Source of the DNA: a virus
Direction: 5' to 3' (one strand)
Length of the DNA: 24,660 nt
IMG/VR virus record: IMGVR_UViG_3300046007_002967
Coordinates: 1-24,660 of that record
The notes beneath the pieces were generated by a model, which was not told the DNA's origin, made no database searches, and saw nothing but the letters and a program-made list of their open reading frames with translations. A program made the position numbers and the translations under genes. Shown in pieces: positions 1-7,043 of the stretch (position 1 is its first letter; each line of letters opens with the position of its first letter).

Positions 1-1579
1 GTTCAATTGCTGTTAGATCGTCACGCAACCGTGCTCCTTCAGGTGCCTTCATCGGAAACGAGAACACGACAGTGCTGTCTGGACGCATTACACAGTCTTC
101 TGCTGGTACGCCTTCGTTGGCTAGAAAAGACGAGAGAGGGTCTTTCTTATCTCCCCGAACGCGCCGAATATAATAACGGCTATGTCGAGCATGAATACCA
201 GAGGCAGAATCAACAAGTTGGCTAACAGTGCCAGAAGGTTTGACACAAGTAATAGCAGTAGACCGAGGGATTCCCAGATTTGCTGCAAAGTCCATATTGG
301 TGCTAACGGCGACTTCGCGTAACTGTTTAAGATTCTCCGCAGTGCTGTCACTAATCTCTCCCATCCAATGATTATCTAAAATGCCTGTAAGCGACACACC
401 AAGCAAACGCTCTTCCTCAGTGTTCTTCTGCCAGATCTTCCGTAGGTATGGGAAGTGTGTCAGCGTAGACTGAAATGTTCCTAAGATCGTTGCTATACGA
501 ACTTTCTTAGAGAGCGACTCAAGGGTGTCATCGGAGCGTACAACGACTTCTGTAAGGTTACAGAATTGATAGGGTCGTAGTATGATTTCTGAGCAGGGAT
601 TTGTTCCGAAATCATAATCTCCATCGCGTCTTCCGTTTTTCTTAGCCTGACTTTTACTTGCGGCTCGTGAAAAGATCCCGCGCTCTCCAGAGTGACTGTT
701 ATAAAGGCTTGTCCATTCTGCGAGAAACTGTCCAATATCTGGTTTAGTAACATAAGTTGCTGAGTTGTTAGCAAGTGCTCGTTGTCCGTTATGTGTCCAC
801 CAGTCTCCACTCTTGGCTCCTCTCATGCGATCATCTTCAAGGTCAGACAGGGAAATCATTGCAGATCTTCGTACTCCGCCCACAACAACAACTTCCCCGA
901 TCTTGCAGAGAATATCATGACATTCGATTGATGTAAGTTTGCGGCCAGCCGCTGCTCTGAATTTGGCAGTAGTAAACTTAAAAAGTTCATCCAGAGGTCC
1001 TGGTCCAGAGGCACGTCCTCCAAAGGTTTTGAGTCTGGCTCCTGCAGGTCTAATTCTGGATAGGTCGTACCTTGCCACTTCCCCAGAGTATAGTAAAGCG
1101 ATGAGTTGGCGTAGTGCCTTTGCCCATCCTTCTTTGGAATCCGCAACAGAAATAACAGTCTCAGAATCAAACAACTGGTCTGGGACTTCAGGTAATTGAT
1201 CGACATATTTGTGCTCCACAGAAAAGCCTACTCCAGTGCCGCAGAGCAGGATGTACATCGCCTCATCAAAGGCTTTAGGATCGTCCACAGGCAGGTATGA
1301 ACAATTGTAGCCTGCGGTGTTATCACGCTCCAGCGCCTTGCCAGCGGTCATGATAGCCCTCATGGAAGGCATCACCTCTAGGTTCACTATTGCGTCACGG
1401 ATGTCCCGATACAACTCATCAGGCATCTTGTAGTCGTGCTTTTCTTGCAGGTGCTTATAGAGGAACGTAGTGTAGCGATTCACTGTCTCTTCCCAGTGCT
1501 CACGGCGATCCATCTCAGGCAGAAACCGGCTGTACCGGCTCTTAGCAATAAACTCAGAATAGGGTGTCATCTTAGTCAT
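1..1579 (-). CDS. rtpR: Adenosylcobalamin-dependent (class II, monomeric) ribonucleoside-triphosphate reductase, 3' end cut by window edge
   Basis: Reduces ribonucleoside triphosphates to deoxy forms for phage DNA synthesis, using a B12-derived radical. The frame is open without a stop from ATG 1579 to the window edge (526 codons read). Residues fit the Lactobacillus-type enzyme: C93 (in AGYNCSYLP), radical site FGTNPCSEI with N327, C329 and E331, and the partner C340 eleven residues later, matching the C119/N406/C408/E410/C419 set. KPSGTVSQL (447-455) is the usual phosphate-binding loop. The family runs about 740 aa, so roughly 200 C-terminal residues, including the redox-shuttle cysteines, lie outside. 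The start overlaps the stop of the upstream 53-aa gene (ATGACTAA), with GGAG about 10 bases upstream. No frameshift seen. Identification is firm from motifs. Confidence 0.95.
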   Translation of the reverse strand, partial: MTKMTPYSEFIAKSRYSRFLPEMDRREHWEETVNRYTTFLYKHLQEKHDYKMPDELYRDIRDAIVNLEVMPSMRAIMTAGKALERDNTAGYNCSYLPVDDPKAFDEAMYILLCGTGVGFSVEHKYVDQLPEVPDQLFDSETVISVADSKEGWAKALRQLIALLYSGEVARYDLSRIRPAGARLKTFGGRASGPGPLDELFKFTTAKFRAAAGRKLTSIECHDILCKIGEVVVVGGVRRSAMISLSDLEDDRMRGAKSGDWWTHNGQRALANNSATYVTKPDIGQFLAEWTSLYNSHSGERGIFSRAASKSQAKKNGRRDGDYDFGTNPCSEIILRPYQFCNLTEVVVRSDDTLESLSKKVRIATILGTFQSTLTHFPYLRKIWQKNTEEERLLGVSLTGILDNHWMGEISDSTAENLKQLREVAVSTNMDFAANLGIPRSTAITCVKPSGTVSQLVDSASGIHARHSRYYIRRVRGDKKDPLSSFLANEGVPAEDCVMRPDSTVVFSFPMKAPEGARLRDDLTAIE

Positions 1580-1733
1580 CTAAATCAATCTCCAGTTCTT
1601 CAAACTTATCTTCAATCTTATCAGCAAACCGTTCAATAATCTCTTCTGATGATATGTCTAGTACCTCCAGCAGTGTTATCTCGTCAAGTTTAGCCATCCT
1701 TTCCATTATGTCCCGTAATGTTAACGACATCAT
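1572..1733 (-). CDS. Small acidic phage protein, 53 aa, unknown function
   Basis: Reads MMSLTLRDIMERM at the start and ends in an acidic run (FEELEIDLDD). It looks entirely helical and acidic, with Leu/Ile-rich heptad-like spacing, so it may be a small adaptor or oligomerising protein. It begins inside the stop of the DUF3310 gene (ATGA) and ends inside the start of the reductase gene (overlap of 8 bases), which indicates translational coupling. A GGGGGGAAA stretch lies just before the tandem ATG codons; the second ATG (1730) gives a more usual spacing. From memory, similar short LTLRDIM proteins occur beside replication genes in other aquatic phages, but I assign no function. The tight fit between two genes makes a real gene likely. 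Confidence 0.8.
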   Translation of the reverse strand: MMSLTLRDIMERMAKLDEITLLEVLDISSEEIIERFADKIEDKFEELEIDLDD

Positions 1734-1987
1734 TTCCCCCCGTAATACGCTTCTTTTATTTTATCATAATTCGCTACTGCAAACTCAAGATAGTGTAAAG
1801 CCTTCTGCAAGTCCTCTTTACCATTTTTCTTGTGATGCCGTTGCACATACTTTACTACATTACACAGCCAAGGGTCTAACTTCCAATCAAGGAAGACATC
1901 CCAAGGCTGAATCCCGCTTTTGTAGTGGTCGCCACCGATCTGCTTTGATGCAATATAGTCTGCTAATGTTTTATGCTGCTGAGACAT
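1730..1987 (-). CDS. DUF3310-family protein
   Basis: 85 aa. The diagnostic stretch is GGDHYKSGIQPWDVFLDW (residues 18-35), followed by LCNVVKYVQRHHKKNGKEDL and a KALHYLEFA helix. This is the HYK...IQP...D...L...NVIKYV.R...K....DL.KA..YL pattern of DUF3310. The family is common in phage early regions; I recall it being linked to T7 gp1.7, a nucleotide kinase, but the short form has no visible P-loop, so a kinase role cannot be claimed. ATG 1987 has AAAGGA about 9 bases upstream. The start lies inside the preceding exonuclease gene (17-base overlap) and the stop overlaps the next gene by 4 bases. Its position between an exonuclease and ribonucleotide reductase suggests nucleotide metabolism. 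Confidence 0.85.
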   Translation of the reverse strand: MSQQHKTLADYIASKQIGGDHYKSGIQPWDVFLDWKLDPWLCNVVKYVQRHHKKNGKEDLQKALHYLEFAVANYDKIKEAYYGGK

Positions 1988-2705
1988 TGGCGTGTTCCTT
2001 TATTGCTTTGGTGGATTTGGACCAGGAACCACAATCTGTACACTGGAATCTTTGGAAGGTTCCGGTGGTGGTGTAGGTAAATCCACGCTTTTGCAGTCTC
2101 CCGCTTCCACAGTTGGGACAACCGTGACCGTTGAAGAGGTTATGATTAGGGTGAGACTTAATCCAAGGTAGCAGACGATCATAGACTTTCTCCAGCAGCA
2201 TAACATCCTGCTTGTTGTACTTCTCCATCACTTTCCACGCAGCAGGGTCTTTGTTCATGCACTTGACCCATAACTGATAACCTTCGTGTGAAGTCTTCTG
2301 TCCCAAGCCAAGCCGCTGTGCAATGTGGTCTAGTTTATTGCTTGCAAAACGGAACTCTTTACGAACTACCTTTAGCAAGTCAATCTGCTTGTACGGCGAT
2401 GGCGGCGCTAGGTGATGCAACAGGAACTCTTTATTCAGCACAGGAATATCAAACCTAGTGCCGTTGTAGTGGCACACAGCATCAGCCTCAGAGATCAGAT
2501 CGTGTATCCGCTGAAGCATCTCCTTTGGCTGCTTAGTGTTGAACACAGAATCAAACATAACCTCTTTTTTGTCATACCACTTTGCTGCCCAACACAGGAC
2601 ATAGGATGACTCCAGCAAATGCTCAGGACTGATGTACTGGTCACGAAGGCCCCAAATGTGTGCAGTGTTGGGGCTTGTTTCGATGTCTAGCATTAGTAAT
2701 TTCAT
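1971..2705 (-). CDS. DnaQ-like (RNase H fold) 3'-5' exonuclease with C-terminal zinc ribbon
   Basis: 244 aa. Exo I motif LMLDIETSP (residues 4-12, D7/E9), Exo II in CHYNGTRFDIPVL (D near residue 86), and Exo III-like YNKQDVMLLEKVY near residues 164-176. This is the DEDD metal-ion core of proofreading-type exonucleases. A separate module at about 196-230 carries CPNCGSGRLQKRG ... FQCTDCGSW, a four-cysteine zinc ribbon that probably grips DNA or RNA. The DNA polymerase in this window already has its own proofreading domain, so this second enzyme may degrade host DNA, process ends, or act on RNA. ATG 2705 overlaps the upstream stop by 4 bases and has an AGGA-like site. Exonuclease fold is firm; substrate is inferred. 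Confidence 0.88.
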   Translation of the reverse strand: MKLLMLDIETSPNTAHIWGLRDQYISPEHLLESSYVLCWAAKWYDKKEVMFDSVFNTKQPKEMLQRIHDLISEADAVCHYNGTRFDIPVLNKEFLLHHLAPPSPYKQIDLLKVVRKEFRFASNKLDHIAQRLGLGQKTSHEGYQLWVKCMNKDPAAWKVMEKYNKQDVMLLEKVYDRLLPWIKSHPNHNLFNGHGCPNCGSGRLQKRGFTYTTTGTFQRFQCTDCGSWSKSTKAIKEHANVSAA

Positions 2706-3001
2706 TCGTTATCCTGATTCAGAGCATCGAAGTAATCTTGAACTTCTTCTGCTGTATAGCGTGGCTCATCGTAGAAACGCTGAAACAGACACTCATTGAT
2801 GTCGCCATCAATCTTAACTTTCTTACGCACACCTTCAAAGCCAATGTGCTCTAGGAAGCGGCAAAACTGCCACAGGATCGGATGCCAAGTTTGGTCACCA
2901 TCAAAATCATGCCGTGCCTCAATGACTGTCTCTGATGGAAAAGCACTGTCGCTAGCGTCATCAAACTCTTGGCCTTCATAAATAAATCTATAAGTTGTCA
3001 T
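2702..3001 (-). CDS. Hypothetical protein, 99 aa
   Basis: Begins MTTYRFIYEGQEF and ends in an acidic helix (YTAEEVQDYFDALNQDNE). Predicted mixed alpha/beta with net negative charge, no signal peptide, no transmembrane segment and no metal-binding motif. Start ATG 3001 has AAAGGTAAGCA in front, a good ribosome site. It overlaps the PDDEXK nuclease gene upstream by 14 bases and the DnaQ-type exonuclease downstream by 4, so it is co-translated with nucleases. I do not recognise the family. Sequence-wise it could be a small accessory or inhibitor protein, but nothing visible decides this. Confidence 0.78.
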   Translation of the reverse strand: MTTYRFIYEGQEFDDASDSAFPSETVIEARHDFDGDQTWHPILWQFCRFLEHIGFEGVRKKVKIDGDINECLFQRFYDEPRYTAEEVQDYFDALNQDNE

Positions 3002-3338
3002 TGCTTACCTTTCTAAGTAGTTCAAAGAAGTATTCACAGTCTACCACAACCAGGGGCTTATCTCTGTTTTGCTTGATGACGAGCACTGGTTCAAACCCTC
3101 TTGCATTGTCTTTTGCTTGCTGATAATGTCCATATACCGAGATGCTTGCTCTGGACTTGCATTCCACACTGATTGGTAACTTCCGTCTGGCTGCTGGACT
3201 AAGAAGCAAGTCTTCTCCCGACACGCCCATGCTAACTGAACGAACATCATCAGGCTCCAGTCCGAACTTTGCGATTATTAGGTCCCTTACGGCCTGCTGC
3301 AGTACTCGGCCTTTTGCCTTCGCTGAGGATGGTTTCAA
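2988..3338 (-). CDS. PDDEXK-type phage endonuclease (Holliday-junction-resolvase-like), TTG start
   Basis: 116 aa if translated from TTG 3338. Core motif: KAKGRVLQQAVRDLI helix, then DDVRSVSMGVSGEDLLLSP, RRKLPISVECK, giving the acidic D ... ExK catalytic pattern (D in GEDLLL, E and K in VECK). The YGHYQQAKDNA helix and PVLVIKQNRDKPLVVV strand complete a small nuclease fold. The longer open frame reaching 3536 is low-complexity basic sequence with no family character, while AGGAAG sits 6 bases before the TTG, so TTG 3338 is preferred. Family members probably cut branched or host DNA during phage replication. It overlaps the upstream 112-aa gene by 89 bases, out of frame. Nuclease class is confident, exact substrate not. 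Confidence 0.85.
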   Translation of the reverse strand: MKPSSAKAKGRVLQQAVRDLIIAKFGLEPDDVRSVSMGVSGEDLLLSPAARRKLPISVECKSRASISVYGHYQQAKDNARGFEPVLVIKQNRDKPLVVVDCEYFFELLRKVSNDNL

Positions 3339-3588
3339 TGTTGACTTCCTTTCTTGTTTTGATCCACGACTTCGGTATGTGCATCCTTGCGTTACTGGAG
3401 TCCATGCTGACTGTGTTCGCAACGCAGATCGCATCGTCTGCTTCTGACACAATCCAGCCAAGCGTGTAACACTTGTGTATCTCTGTTTTTGTCCCTTCCT
3501 GCCACCCTGCATCTGCGACTGCGTCAACCCATTCAATGTAAACTATCGGGGCTTTTTCCAAACCTGATTTGGTTTTCTTCGTATCCAT
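3250..3588 (-). CDS. Hypothetical protein, 112 aa, with out-of-frame tail over the endonuclease gene
   Basis: The core is APIVYIEWVDAVADAGW ... LGWIVSEADDAICVA ... ARMHIPKSWIKTRKEV. I recall short phage proteins of this shape (IEW.DA, GW.VSE.D, IPK.WI) beside replication genes; they normally stop just after the IPKxWI block. Here another 27 or so residues follow, from NIETILSEGKRP to the stop, basic and Gly/Arg-rich, read in a different frame over the nuclease gene. That tail looks accidental. The start ATG 3588 lies 46 bases inside the 5'-3' exonuclease gene. No catalytic motif is visible. A small beta-rich regulator or DNA-mimic is possible but unproven. Confidence 0.72.
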   Translation of the reverse strand: MDTKKTKSGLEKAPIVYIEWVDAVADAGWQEGTKTEIHKCYTLGWIVSEADDAICVANTVSMDSSNARMHIPKSWIKTRKEVNIETILSEGKRPSTAAGRKGPNNRKVRTGA

Positions 3589-4220
3589 AATAATTGTGCC
3601 TGCTCCGTTAAGTAGGTTTCATCGTTGTCGTATGCCTTCAGCACTGCATCGTACATCTCGTATTCTGTCTTACAGCCTTTTAGAATCTTCTCGGCCTTCT
3701 TTGGCCCAATGCCTTTTAGTCCAGGCACGTTGTCTACACGATCTCCAGTGAGCACTTGTGTGTAGAAACTGTACAGCGTGTCGTCTTCATCAACCCAAAA
3801 CTTTTCATTGCGCTTCATGTTGTAGTGCCATCCACGGATCATATTCAGATCCTTGTCTGTGGTGCAGATAACATAGTCTTCTGGGTCTAACTCGTAGGCA
3901 GCAATGCCGATGGCATCGTCAGCCTCCTGATACTGCTCTATCGAAAACTTCCAAGCACTATTTAGGTAGGTCCTAATTAAGTCTAGGTGCTTAGGTTTAT
4001 CTTGTGTTCTGTTGCCTTTGTAGGGCTTGGTCTTTGCTATTGGGATACGAAAGTTCTGATAACCTGTAAGCCAACCATCAGCATCGTCACAACCAGCATG
4101 AATATAGACAAGGTCTTCAAGATATTCAGAGCACTTGCTGATAGCGGTCTTATCGTCATAGTCCTCGCAACCATGAGCGATGATATGGGCGATAATGTCG
4201 CCATCAACAAGTGCGATCAC
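3543..4220 (-). CDS. 5'-3' exonuclease, FEN/T7 gp6-like
   Basis: 225 aa, starting at GTG 4220. It begins VIALVDGDIIAH, placing D6 and D8 of the metal site at the very N-terminus, so no later start is acceptable. EADDAIG (99-105), TTDKDL (120-125) and GDRVDNVPGLKGIGPKKA (159-176) give the remaining carboxylates and the helix-hairpin-helix DNA-binding loop. Members remove RNA primers or resect double-stranded DNA during T7-style replication and recombination. The upstream 52-aa gene ends three bases before the GTG; the ribosome site is weak, so re-initiation is likely. The C-terminus overlaps the next gene by 46 bases. Compared with T7 gp6 (about 300 aa) it is short but retains all motifs. Confidence 0.92.
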   Translation of the reverse strand: MIALVDGDIIAHIIAHGCEDYDDKTAISKCSEYLEDLVYIHAGCDDADGWLTGYQNFRIPIAKTKPYKGNRTQDKPKHLDLIRTYLNSAWKFSIEQYQEADDAIGIAAYELDPEDYVICTTDKDLNMIRGWHYNMKRNEKFWVDEDDTLYSFYTQVLTGDRVDNVPGLKGIGPKKAEKILKGCKTEYEMYDAVLKAYDNDETYLTEQAQLLWIRRKPNQVWKKPR

Positions 4221-4223
4221 TGA

Positions 4224-4382
4224 TTAAACTCGTGCGATAGCGTAACCGAGTTGTCCGTGAATACGGCTCAGTCCTTTAGCACGAAGATACTTACGAAGAG
4301 CATTTCGTGCTGCTTCGTAGTTTTTGAAACCACTTAGAGACTTCAGCGATAACTTCTTATTATTAAAACGGATGATATACAT
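4224..4382 (-). CDS. Small basic protein, 52 aa, unknown function
   Basis: Begins MYIIRFNNKKLSL, continues with a Lys/Arg-rich helix (YEAARNALRKYLRAKGLS) and ends GYAIARV. The pattern strand-loop-helix with many positive charges suggests a tiny nucleic-acid-binding or replisome-associated protein. AAAGGA lies about 7 bases before ATG 4382, a strong ribosome site, and the frame exactly fills the gap between the SSB gene and the 5'-3' exonuclease gene. I recall similar MYIIRF... mini-proteins in other phages but no function. Confidence 0.75.
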   Translation of the reverse strand: MYIIRFNNKKLSLKSLSGFKNYEAARNALRKYLRAKGLSRIHGQLGYAIARV

Positions 4383-4402
4383 AATTGTCCTTTCGGTTAT
4401 GT

Positions 4403-4813
4403 TTACAGCACTTCTTCGGCTTCTTCAGCGTCTGCTTCATAGGCCACCAAACTATCAATTACTAACTTAGTCATGGATGGAGAAACGCCTTTCTTGTTTT
4501 TCCAAGACCACTCGTAAGCACCAACCACGGCTGTTGCCGTAGATCCGTTACCAATGGCGACTGTACTAAGATCGTTTCCACCGGCATCGAACACCTTCAT
4601 CGGGACAGTGCTCTTGCAGGTGATATAAAAGCCTTTCTCTGGCTTGTCTTCACGCTTACGCACTTCCAGACCCAATGACTCTAAAGCCTTGACTGCGTTG
4701 TCTGACAGGTTACACAGATCCACCTGAAACTTGTTAGACATCTCGTTAGGCTTATTATGAAAGCACCACATAATCGTGGCTTTTACTTTTACTGGCTTTG
4801 CTACGTCATTCAT
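4403..4813 (-). CDS. Single-stranded DNA-binding protein, T7 gp2.5-like
   Basis: 136 aa from ATG 4813, which has AAGGAG 6 bases upstream; the apparent longer start at 4834 only adds the ribosome site in frame (TLKENQ) and is rejected. The protein has a beta-rich OB-type core (VKATIMWCFHNKPNEMSNKF, GLEVRKREDKPEKGFYITCK) and an acidic C-terminal tail, YEADAEEAEEVL, as in phage SSBs where the tail contacts the polymerase and helicase. It lies directly upstream of the 5'-3' exonuclease and downstream of DNA polymerase, as expected for a replisome partner. The gp2.5 family is highly divergent, so this rests on length, fold pattern, tail and context. Confidence 0.8.
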   Translation of the reverse strand: MNDVAKPVKVKATIMWCFHNKPNEMSNKFQVDLCNLSDNAVKALESLGLEVRKREDKPEKGFYITCKSTVPMKVFDAGGNDLSTVAIGNGSTATAVVGAYEWSWKNKKGVSPSMTKLVIDSLVAYEADAEEAEEVL

Positions 4814-4830
4814 TTGATTCTCCTTTAAGG

Positions 4831-5034
4831 TCAATGAATTAGTTGTTTAGACTCATCCGCATTGGCAGATTCTACCATTTTAGCGGCTGTTTCCAAAATG
4901 TCAAGCATATTGTCGAAGTCGGCGGCTAAGTCCTTTGAGTAAGCAATATGGACTGCGCCATCGATCACGGCAATAAATATAGCAGACTCAGGATCTCCCA
5001 AGTCTTCAAACTCTGTTAATGCGTCTGACACCAA
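4831..5034 (-). CDS. Hypothetical acidic protein, 67 aa
   Basis: Small, acidic, mostly helical after a short strand region (SAIFIAVIDGAVHIAYS). No recognised motif, no signal peptide, no metal ligands. The start is either TTG 5034 or GTG 5031; GGGGA lies 3-6 bases upstream and serves either. It overlaps the DNA polymerase stop by about 19 bases and precedes the SSB gene. The position between polymerase and SSB suggests a replication accessory role, but nothing in the sequence proves it. Confidence 0.7.
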   Translation of the reverse strand: MVSDALTEFEDLGDPESAIFIAVIDGAVHIAYSKDLAADFDNMLDILETAAKMVESANADESKQLIH

Positions 5035-6683
5035 TTGTCCCCTATTTTGTACTCCCCGTCAAGGGGACACCGAAGTCCTAATACTACACCAGACTTTTTA
5101 ATACTGTCAACTGCTAATTCCCCTACTCTTTGTGCGTGTTCTTCCTTGACTTCTAACTGGAACTCATCATGCACATTGACTACAAATTTAGCATCTAACT
5201 TGTACCGCCGAAGTTGCTCATCCAGCAACACAAGAGCCTTCTTCATCACTATCGCACCAGCACCCTGCAGTAGCGTGTTGAGTGCTGCGTGTGAGGAACG
5301 AATGAATAGTCTCCTACCGTCAAGACCTGGAAGCGATCCTTGTACCGATAACTTCTCAACCTTGTCACGAAGTCTTTTGAGACTTGGCGTGTTCCGAAGA
5401 AAAGTATCGATGAGTTTCTGACCATGCGCTGCCGAACCACCAACAATCTTCCCGATCTTGGCAGGCCCTGCGCCATAGAGTAAAGCGTAAATGAATGTCT
5501 TGGCTTGCGCCCTAGTTTCAAGACCTGCCGCAGTCTGGTTTTTTGTATGGATGTCACCTTCAACGATTTCTCTAGCATACTGCTCATCCTTCATATAGTG
5601 TGCCAGCATTCTTAACTCCAGCGATGCAGCGTCACAGCCAACCAGTTTATAGCCTTTCTCAACCGTGAAGAGGCTACGACACTCAACACCATACTCTGAG
5701 CCAACCGATGGCACCTGAGCCATATTAGGGCTGTGGTGTGTCATTCTGCCTGTGACTGCTCCGTTGGTGATGACCTTACCGTGAATCCTGTTGTCGTTAG
5801 ATACACTTTCAATCCAGGACTCAACCATAGCCACCCTCTTCTGAATGAGTAAGTATTCGGCAATGGCTCTTGCTTCTGGTATATCAACTCCCGCCAGTGT
5901 AGATTCATCGACAATCACCTGTCCTTTTTCTGTTTTCTTTGTTGGCTTCCAACCTTTCTCTTGGAGCCGCTTGGCGATTTGTTGCCTTGAGCCTGGGTTA
6001 AAGACTTCGACATCGTCCTTGAGTCTCTTTCCTGTTTTCTCACTTGTTCGCTCGGTAATGATTGGAGGAAAGATGCTCTGTAGGGATGCCTCAATTGATA
6101 CCATTTTATCTTTAAGTCCTGCCAGAAGCACCATAGCCGTAGGCAGATCGAATCTAAAACCGTTTCGCTCTTGCTTTGCGATGACGATTGCGACTTGGTG
6201 CTCAAGTTCGATGGAGTCTTGCGAGAATCCATATTGCTCTTTCTCCTTTAATAAAGCATTGTAGACTTTTTCCAACACCTCGACATCACGGACACAGTAG
6301 TCCTGCATTTCTTGTGACCAGCCACTGTCAAAGTCTTTGAAATCAATCTTTTCTTTTCCTAGACTTGTTCCCCACGCTGCGAGGCTGTGTCCGTTTTCTC
6401 GGCTTGGATTCATCAGCCTTGACATGACTAGGGTATCGATGCACATCGATGGAACTATCTTCGTATTCCATAGCCTGTTCAATATCGGGAAGTCGAAGAA
6501 GATTCCGTTGTGCGCCACTAGTGAAGGTTTGTCCTCTAATGTTTTTAATAAAGTTTCTGCCTTGCGATGACATTCAACTACTCCGCTTCTTTGATCCTTT
6601 GTTACGCACAGGTGGATCTGGTTGTGATCCGTTGTCGTTTCTATGTCCAAGAACACTACCCGCCTCTGACCATCGGTTTTCAT
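5016..6683 (-). CDS. polA: Family A DNA polymerase with 3'-5' proofreading domain (T7-like)
   Basis: 555 aa. Proofreading domain: DIETT (D13, E15), HNGIFFDFPIL (D64), YCVRD (D133). Polymerase domain: motif A GCDAASLELRML (D351, E356), motif B/O-helix RAQAKTFIYALLYG (R391, K395, Y399), motif C NVHDEFQLEV (H505, D506, E507). Y399 corresponds to E. coli Pol I F762 and T7 Y526; a tyrosine there is typical of fast virulent phages. It is about 150 residues shorter than T7 gp5, and the thumb region (about 225-330) shows no room for the thioredoxin-binding insertion, so processivity must come from elsewhere. The first 110 bases are overlapped out of frame by the upstream small gene. Confidence 0.97.
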   Translation of the reverse strand: MKTDGQRRVVFLDIETTTDHNQIHLCVTKDQRSGVVECHRKAETLLKTLEDKPSLVAHNGIFFDFPILNRLWNTKIVPSMCIDTLVMSRLMNPSRENGHSLAAWGTSLGKEKIDFKDFDSGWSQEMQDYCVRDVEVLEKVYNALLKEKEQYGFSQDSIELEHQVAIVIAKQERNGFRFDLPTAMVLLAGLKDKMVSIEASLQSIFPPIITERTSEKTGKRLKDDVEVFNPGSRQQIAKRLQEKGWKPTKKTEKGQVIVDESTLAGVDIPEARAIAEYLLIQKRVAMVESWIESVSNDNRIHGKVITNGAVTGRMTHHSPNMAQVPSVGSEYGVECRSLFTVEKGYKLVGCDAASLELRMLAHYMKDEQYAREIVEGDIHTKNQTAAGLETRAQAKTFIYALLYGAGPAKIGKIVGGSAAHGQKLIDTFLRNTPSLKRLRDKVEKLSVQGSLPGLDGRRLFIRSSHAALNTLLQGAGAIVMKKALVLLDEQLRRYKLDAKFVVNVHDEFQLEVKEEHAQRVGELAVDSIKKSGVVLGLRCPLDGEYKIGDNWCQTH

Positions 6684-6780
6684 CTTCTGCCTTTTTCAGA
6701 ATAGTACCGTCATCCATTAGAACATACATCGTCATTACACCATTCTTGTTGAGCACTGTCGATACGCTCACTGGATTCAT
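6574..6780 (-). CDS. Hypothetical protein, 68 aa, overlapping the polymerase start
   Basis: The N-terminal half (VSTVLNKNGVMTMYVLMDDG, then TILKKAEDENRWSEAG) is a beta-rich module I recall from other phages, where it ends shortly after the RWSE segment. Here the frame continues 30 residues, hydrophilic and Pro/Lys-rich, over the start of the DNA polymerase gene in another frame (110-base overlap). ATG 6780 has AGGA about 11 bases upstream and overlaps the upstream stop by 4 bases. The tail is probably a read-on after loss of the usual stop. Function unknown; a DNA- or polymerase-associated role would only be a guess from position. Confidence 0.7.
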   Translation of the reverse strand: MNPVSVSTVLNKNGVMTMYVLMDDGTILKKAEDENRWSEAGSVLGHRNDNGSQPDPPVRNKGSKKRSS

Positions 6781-7043
6781 TTTGCCAGTTCCTGCTCAAC
6801 CAGTCTAGCAAACTCAATGATCTTCTTGTCGCCAGAGATGGCATAGCCGGCAACGAAGACCTTTGATGCGCCTGTCTGCTTTGCTAACTCCAGAATGCGC
6901 TCATCAGTCAATTCAATAGAATTGCTTTTCAGTCCGGCAACATATTCATCCAACTGCTCTTTGGTTTTGATGTGATCCAGAGGATTAAATTCTTTGAATC
7001 CCTCTAGTTTAACATCATAGGGGACACCACTAACCTTCGGCAT
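6777..7043 (-). CDS. Hypothetical protein, 88 aa
   Basis: Starts at ATG 7043 behind GGAGGTCTT, the best ribosome site in this stretch. Contains SGVPYDVKLEGFKEFNPLDH, a helix (TKEQLDEYVAGLKSN) and a C-terminal helical part (IIEFARLVEQELAK). Soluble, near neutral, no cysteine cluster or membrane segment. It overlaps the next small gene by ATGA and begins 14 bases before the stop of the 39-aa membrane gene. Family not recognised. Confidence 0.78.
   Translation of the reverse strand: MPKVSGVPYDVKLEGFKEFNPLDHIKTKEQLDEYVAGLKSNSIELTDERILELAKQTGASKVFVAGYAISGDKKIIEFARLVEQELAK

Noticed and set aside
121-1206. Three separate minus-strand reading frames of 76-116 codons in the reductase region
   Set aside because: They are off-frame shadows; one continuous frame from 1579 to the window edge encodes the ribonucleotide reductase with all catalytic motifs.
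2988-3536. Full 182-codon version of the endonuclease frame
   Set aside because: The first 66 residues are basic low-complexity sequence read over another gene, and the TTG at 3338 has a proper ribosome site right before the conserved domain.
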